Shown here piece by piece: positions 59,720 through 64,000 of a stretch of 64,000 bases of DNA. The notes under the pieces were generated by a model that worked only from the letters and a program-made list of their open reading frames with translations, was not told the origin of the DNA and did not search any database. Every line of letters begins with the position of its first letter. Position 1 is the stretch's first letter. Source of the stretch: Amycolatopsis azurea DSM 43854 (lineage in GTDB: Bacteria; Actinomycetota; Actinomycetes; Mycobacteriales; Pseudonocardiaceae); the NCBI RefSeq assembly GCF_001995215.1, contig NZ_MUXN01000026.1:62001-126000 (forward strand). The letters are read 5' to 3'. A program made the position numbers and the translations under genes.

Positions 59720-62509
59720 TCACCCGTCCCGCCAGTCAGGCAGGGCGCGCCGCAGCAACTCGGCCAGGTGCAGCGCCCGCCGCCCGTCCAGTTGCTCGAT
59801 CTGCGTCCGGCAGCTGAACCCGTCCGCGACCACTTCGGTGCCCTCGGCGGCGGCGCGGATCGCGGGCAGCATGCGGTCCTCGGCACAGGCGACGGAGACG
59901 TCGTAGTGCCCGCGTTCGAAGCCGAAGTTGCCCGCCAGTCCACAGCAGCCGGAATCCATTGTGGAATTGTGGACACCCGCGGCGCGCATGGCCGCTTCGT
60001 CGGCGCCGAAGCCGAGCACGGCGTGCTGGTGACAGTGCACCTGGCTCAGCGCTTCGACGTCCAGTGACCGGAACTCCAGCGGCGAGTCCTCGACGAGTTC
60101 GGCGAACGTGCGGGTGCGCTCCGCGAGCAGTTCCGCGACCGGGTCACCGGGCAGGAGGGCCGCCAGGTCACCGCGGAAGAGAGCCGTGCAGCTCGGCTCC
60201 AGGCCGGCCACCTGATATCCCGCCCGCAGATACGGTTCGAGCACGGAAAGCGTGCGGCGCAACACGTTCTTCGCCACATCCAGCTGTCCGGTGGACACCC
60301 AGGTGAGCCCGCAGCAGACGCCGCGATCGGGCAGGACGACGTCGTAGCCCGCCGCGGTGAGCACCTCGGCCGCGGCGTCCAGGACGTCCGGCGTGAGGTA
60401 GTTGTTGAAGGAGTCCGGCCACAGCACCACCCGCCGGGAACCGGTCGCCCAGCGTTTGAGATCGGTGCGCCGCCGCGTGAACGGCGTCGGGGCGAACGTC
60501 GGCAGATCCCGTTCCGGCGCGATCCCGCCGAGCTTCTTCAGCAGACCGGAGAACCGGCGCGACATCGTGTTCGCCAGCTTCGGCGCCAGCGAAGCCGCCC
60601 GCAGCCACACCGGCAGCCAGCCCATCGAATAGTGCGACGCCGGGCGCAACCGTCCCTTGTGATGCTGATGCAGGAATTCCGCCTTGTAGGTCGCCATGTC
60701 GACGTCGACCGGGCAATCGGACAGGCAGCCCTTGCACGACAGGCAGAGATCCAGCGCCTCGGCGACCTCTTCGGAACGCCAGCCGTCGGTGATCAGTTCG
60801 CCGTTCACCATCTCGGCGAGCAGATGCGCGCGGCCTCGCGTCGAGTGTTTCTCCTCGCGCGTGGCGCGGTAGCTCGGGCACATGACGCCCGCGCCGGTGG
60901 TGTTGCGGCATTTCCCGACACCGACGCATCGCCGCATCGCCTGCCCGAAGCTCCCCTGATCCTCCGGGTACGCCAGCGCGGTGACGTCTTCGAGCTCCAG
61001 CGGCGCGCGACGCACCCGGAGATCGGCGTCGACCGGCCGCGGATTCACCAGGATGCCGGGGTTCATCATGCCCGCCGGATCGAAGATCCCCTTGAACCGC
61101 GCGAAAAGCGCGATCATCTCGGGGCTGTACATCCGGGACAGCAGTTCCGAACGGGCCTGGCCGTCACCGTGTTCGCCGGACAGCGAGCCGCCGTGCGCGG
61201 CGACGAGGTCCGCCGCCTCTTCCAGGAACGACCGGAACCCGGCGATCCCTTGCGGAGAAAGGAGATCGAAGTCCAGCCGCAGATGCAGGCAGCCTTCACC
61301 GTAGTGGCCGTAGACCACGCTCTTGCGGCCGTACTCACGCATGAGCTGCTTGAACTCACGCAAGTAGGCACCTAATCGCGCGGGCGGAACGGCCGCGTCC
61401 TCCCAGCCGGGCCAGGCCTCCTCTCCCCCGGCCAGCCGGGTCGCGAGGCCGGCGCCCTCCTCCCTGATCCGCCACAGCCGCTTCTGCGCGGCGGCGTCGT
61501 CGAGCAGCACGGATCCGGTCAACGCGCCGCGCAGTCCGTCGATCAGCCCGCGCGCCTGGTCCGGATCTTCCATCTCGACGAACAACCAGGCACCGCCCGG
61601 CGGAAGCCCGTCGGCGCGGCCCGGTTCCAGCAGCGCGACGAGGTCCGCGTCGACCCCCTCCACGGTCAGCGGCGACCACGGCAGGATCGACGGGACGGCG
61701 TCGGCCGCGGCGATGTCGGACTCGAAGCCGAGCACCGCGAGCACCTTGCGTTTCGGTACCTCGGCGAGGGAGACCGTCGCTCCGAGCACGGTGACGCAGG
61801 TGCCCTCGCTGCCGACCAGTGCCTTGGCGACGTCGAAACCGTTCTCCGGCAACAGGTGTTCCAGCCCGTAACCGGACACCCGCCTGCTGAAGGAGGACAG
61901 TTCGGTGCGCAGCAACGCCAGGTTGTCCCGCACGAGCGCGCGGAGTTCCGAGAAGACGCGGCCTTCGGTACCGGGCCTGGCCGCCCGTGCGTCCACTTCG
62001 GACGGTGAGGTCGGGCCGACGGTCAGCCTGGTGCCGTCGTAGAGCAGCACGTCCAGCTCACGGACGACGTCGACTGTGCGACCGTAGGCGACCGAATGCG
62101 ATCCGCAGGCGTTGTTGCCGATCATCCCGCCGATCGTGCAGCGCGAATGCGTCGACGGGTCGGGGCCGAATCGGAGCCCGTGCGGCGCGGCGAGCGCCTG
62201 GAGGTGGTCGAGGACGGTTCCGGGCTCGACCCGCGCGGTCCGTGCCTCGGGATCGAGGCCGAGAACGCCGCCGAGGTGACGTGACGTGTCGATCACGACG
62301 CCGGGCCCGCACGAGTTGCCCGCCACGCTGGTGCCGCCGCCGCGGGCGATCACCGGCAGCCCCGCCTCGCGGCAGGCGCCGACGGCCGCGATCACCTCGT
62401 CGACGCTCCGCGGCAGCACCACGCCCTTGGGCACGTGCCGGTAGTTGGAGGCATCGGTCGTGTACAGCGCCAGTGTCGCGGCGTCGGCCAGGATCTCCAC
62501 GGAGTCCAT
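59720..62509 (-). CDS. Fused FAD-linked oxidase / Fe-S oxidoreductase (GlcD-GlcF-like)
   Basis: A 929-residue fusion. The N-terminal ~500 residues are an FAD-binding type 4 oxidase (PCMH FAD site VIARGGGTSVAGNSCGPGVV near 55-75, GNNACGSHSVAYGRT, then a C-terminal cap with GEHGDGQAR). The C-terminal part has two 4Fe-4S motifs (CVGVGKC...MCPS and CLSCKGCLSDCP) and two CCG-type domains (GVCCGLT and SGCCGLAG). Glycolate or D-lactate dehydrogenase of GlcD/GlcF type usually splits these over two proteins. It likely oxidises a 2-hydroxy acid and passes electrons to the respiratory chain. Confidence 0.9.
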   Translation of the reverse strand: MDSVEILADAATLALYTTDASNYRHVPKGVVLPRSVDEVIAAVGACREAGLPVIARGGGTSVAGNSCGPGVVIDTSRHLGGVLGLDPEARTARVEPGTVLDHLQALAAPHGLRFGPDPSTHSRCTIGGMIGNNACGSHSVAYGRTVDVVRELDVLLYDGTRLTVGPTSPSEVDARAARPGTEGRVFSELRALVRDNLALLRTELSSFSRRVSGYGLEHLLPENGFDVAKALVGSEGTCVTVLGATVSLAEVPKRKVLAVLGFESDIAAADAVPSILPWSPLTVEGVDADLVALLEPGRADGLPPGGAWLFVEMEDPDQARGLIDGLRGALTGSVLLDDAAAQKRLWRIREEGAGLATRLAGGEEAWPGWEDAAVPPARLGAYLREFKQLMREYGRKSVVYGHYGEGCLHLRLDFDLLSPQGIAGFRSFLEEAADLVAAHGGSLSGEHGDGQARSELLSRMYSPEMIALFARFKGIFDPAGMMNPGILVNPRPVDADLRVRRAPLELEDVTALAYPEDQGSFGQAMRRCVGVGKCRNTTGAGVMCPSYRATREEKHSTRGRAHLLAEMVNGELITDGWRSEEVAEALDLCLSCKGCLSDCPVDVDMATYKAEFLHQHHKGRLRPASHYSMGWLPVWLRAASLAPKLANTMSRRFSGLLKKLGGIAPERDLPTFAPTPFTRRRTDLKRWATGSRRVVLWPDSFNNYLTPDVLDAAAEVLTAAGYDVVLPDRGVCCGLTWVSTGQLDVAKNVLRRTLSVLEPYLRAGYQVAGLEPSCTALFRGDLAALLPGDPVAELLAERTRTFAELVEDSPLEFRSLDVEALSQVHCHQHAVLGFGADEAAMRAAGVHNSTMDSGCCGLAGNFGFERGHYDVSVACAEDRMLPAIRAAAEGTEVVADGFSCRTQIEQLDGRRALHLAELLRRALPDWRDG

Positions 62510-62596
62510 TCAAGACAACCGCGGGCCAGGATGCATAGCCGGACCCTCTCCAGTCGGGTATGTCCGAAAGCCGCTCCGGTGTGCGATCGTGAGCGC

Positions 62597-63769
62597 GTGA
62601 CGGCGAGACGGCAGGTCGCTGAAGACCTCGCCGCCGAGCACAGCGCGGTGCTCGGCGGGCTTCTTCGCGAGCGCGAAGAGCTGCTCGCGACCCTCGACCG
62701 GGTCGCCGCGCTCAACGGCACCGCGCGGCTGATCCGCGAGTCGATCGGCACGCATTCCGGTTTCGTCGCCGAACTGACCGGACCCGAACAGGCGGTGATC
62801 CGCTGGATGTCGGGCACCCGCACGGACGCGCTGCAGGACCTCGCCGTGCCCATCGGCCAGGGCATCGGCGGCCGCGTGCTCGCGCTGGGCAGGCCGGTCC
62901 GGGTCAACGACTACGTCAGCTCGCAGAGCATCACCCACCAGTTCGACGCGCAGGTGCGTGGCGAGGGCCTCGCCGCGATGATCGCCGTCCCGATCTTCAG
63001 CGGGACCGAGACCGTCGCCGTCGCGTACGCCGCCATGCGCGAGCCCCGCGACTTCGGCGACGACGCCGTCCAGTCCCTCGAAGACATCGCCGGCGAGGCG
63101 GGCCGCGCACTCAAACTGGCGTCGGTCGCCGAGGCCGACCGTGAGACGGCCCTGTCCGCGGAACGGCTCCGGATGCAGAGCGCGCTGCACGATTCGGTCG
63201 GCGCGCTGCTGTTCTCCATCGGCGTCCAGGTCCGGAACCTGCACGAGGACATCAGCGACAACCCGGCGCTCGAATCGCGGTTGCGGAGGCTGGAAGGCGA
63301 CGTTTCGGCCGCGTCGCGGGCGTTGCGCGAGTCGCTGCTGGCGTTGTCGGAGTCGAGCCCGGAACGCGCGCTGCCGGTGGAACTCGCCGAGCACTGCCGC
63401 TCGTTCCAGGCCCGCTGCGGTGTCCCGGCACGGTTCGTCCAGCTCGCGCAGGTGCCGCGACTGGACGCCGAACGCACCGGACTGCTGGTGGCGGCGGTCC
63501 GGGAGGGCCTGCTCAACGTCGAGAAACACGCGGGCGCGCTGTCCGTCGTGGTCAGCCTGCTGCCCAGCGAAGACGGCGTGCAGGTGGTCGTCGCCGACGA
63601 CGGGACCGGCCATCGCACCGAAGACACGGGAGAACCGGGCACCGGGATGGGGCTGCGCGCGCTGGCCGAACGCGCCGCGCGGCTCGGCGGCCGGGTCAGC
63701 CTGGTCCGCGACGAGGAAGACGGCTGCACGCTGCGCGCTTGGGTGCCGGAACCGTGCCGTCGCCGGTGA
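62597..63769 (+). CDS. GAF-domain sensor histidine kinase (NarL-type partner)
   Basis: A 390-residue soluble histidine kinase. A GAF sensing domain lies at about 50-175 (VPIGQGIGGRVLALGRPVRVNDY). The HisKA_3 dimerisation region has the phosphorylatable H198 in LHDSVGALLFSIG. The HATPase domain shows EGLLNVEKHA, DDGTG and GTGMGLRAL. It is cytoplasmic, with no membrane segment. The GTG at 62597 is my choice; a longer frame lacks a good ribosome-binding site. It overlaps the response regulator by GTGA. It diverges from the FAD/Fe-S gene 87 bp away and might regulate it (inference). Confidence 0.88.
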   Translation: MTARRQVAEDLAAEHSAVLGGLLREREELLATLDRVAALNGTARLIRESIGTHSGFVAELTGPEQAVIRWMSGTRTDALQDLAVPIGQGIGGRVLALGRPVRVNDYVSSQSITHQFDAQVRGEGLAAMIAVPIFSGTETVAVAYAAMREPRDFGDDAVQSLEDIAGEAGRALKLASVAEADRETALSAERLRMQSALHDSVGALLFSIGVQVRNLHEDISDNPALESRLRRLEGDVSAASRALRESLLALSESSPERALPVELAEHCRSFQARCGVPARFVQLAQVPRLDAERTGLLVAAVREGLLNVEKHAGALSVVVSLLPSEDGVQVVVADDGTGHRTEDTGEPGTGMGLRALAERAARLGGRVSLVRDEEDGCTLRAWVPEPCRRR

Positions 63770-64000
63770 CCGTGCTCGTCGTGGACGACCATCCGGTGGT
63801 CCGCGACGGAGTGAGCCTGCTGCTGCGCTACGACCCGGCGATGACCGTGGTCGGCTCGGCCGAGACCGGCCGGTCCGCGATCCGGCGCGCGGGTGAGCTG
63901 GAGCCGGCGCTGATCCTCCTGGACCTGCGGTTGCCGGACATGCTCGCGCCCGAGGTCATCGCGGAACTCCGGCGGGTGCATCCGGCCGGGCGGATCGTGG
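63766..64000 (+). CDS. LuxR/NarL-type response regulator, partial
   Basis: The N-terminal 78 residues of a response regulator receiver domain: TVLVVDDHPVVRDG with the acidic pair, and LILLDLRLPD with the phosphorylatable aspartate. The C-terminal output domain lies beyond the right edge; with a HisKA_3 kinase partner it is expected to be a NarL/LuxR HTH. It overlaps the kinase stop as GTGA. GTG 63754, four codons earlier, is an alternative start. Confidence 0.85.
   Translation, partial: MTVLVVDDHPVVRDGVSLLLRYDPAMTVVGSAETGRSAIRRAGELEPALILLDLRLPDMLAPEVIAELRRVHPAGRIV

Overview
The window reads as chromosomal DNA of a high-GC actinomycete. Very high GC, frequent GTG starts, chains of genes joined by ATGA or GTGA overlaps, a valine dehydrogenase and many DUF222/VOC/TetR-type genes fit the Pseudonocardiaceae. 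Amycolatopsis or a close relative is my best guess (inference, not proven). No rRNA, tRNA, CRISPR array or intact insertion sequence was seen. Fifty-six protein genes (two cut by the window edges) and one gene fragment were called.

Left part (1-11.5 kb): a partial thiolase and a carotenoid oxygenase, divergent from a tandem HxlR regulator. Then comes a tight catabolic locus. On the minus strand lie a PaaX-type regulator, tryptophan 2,3-dioxygenase (kynA), kynureninase (kynU) and, after a gap, valine dehydrogenase. Divergent from them, across a 24-bp palindrome, lie a creatininase-family hydrolase, a benzoate-CoA-ligase-like enzyme, an SDR and an enoyl-CoA hydratase, all translationally coupled. 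Together they suggest a route tryptophan -> kynurenine -> anthranilate -> anthraniloyl-CoA. No classical kynurenine formamidase is visible, and the creatininase-family protein is the candidate for that step.

11.5-25 kb: a repeat-rich stretch (broken HAF-repeat gene, mosaic duplication, inverted repeats, a short palindromic repeat family) around a DUF222/HNH endonuclease and a WYL regulator. It is followed by a VOC protein, an SDR/phosphotransferase/phosphatase/SMP-30 operon, a secreted subtilisin, an HTH regulator, an acyl-CoA ligase and a family-A-like DNA polymerase.

25-47.5 kb: HrpA helicase, lactate monooxygenase with a cation/proton antiporter, APC permease and GNAT, GPP34 protein, GH46 chitosanase, PHP and metallophosphoesterase genes with a GntR regulator facing an IlvD/Edd dehydratase, VanW protein, MFS exporter, diguanylate cyclase, and TrpB2 opposite an arginase-family and a dienelactone-hydrolase gene.

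47.5-52 kb: the most striking locus. A 1203-residue protein combines a trypsin-like protease, a NACHT STAND NTPase and about fourteen ~33-residue helical repeats. It meets, tail to tail with a 4-bp overlap, a small trypsin-co-occurring-domain protein. This has the architecture of an NLR-like conflict or antiphage defence system.

52-64 kb: PIG-L deacetylase, DUF1877, RidA, mtnA, an Eis-like acetyltransferase, a P450/ferredoxin pair facing its TetR regulator, a phosphotransferase, a fused FAD/Fe-S oxidoreductase, and a two-component system that runs off the right edge. Large perfect palindromes recur between genes throughout and look like a lineage-specific family of intergenic hairpins.
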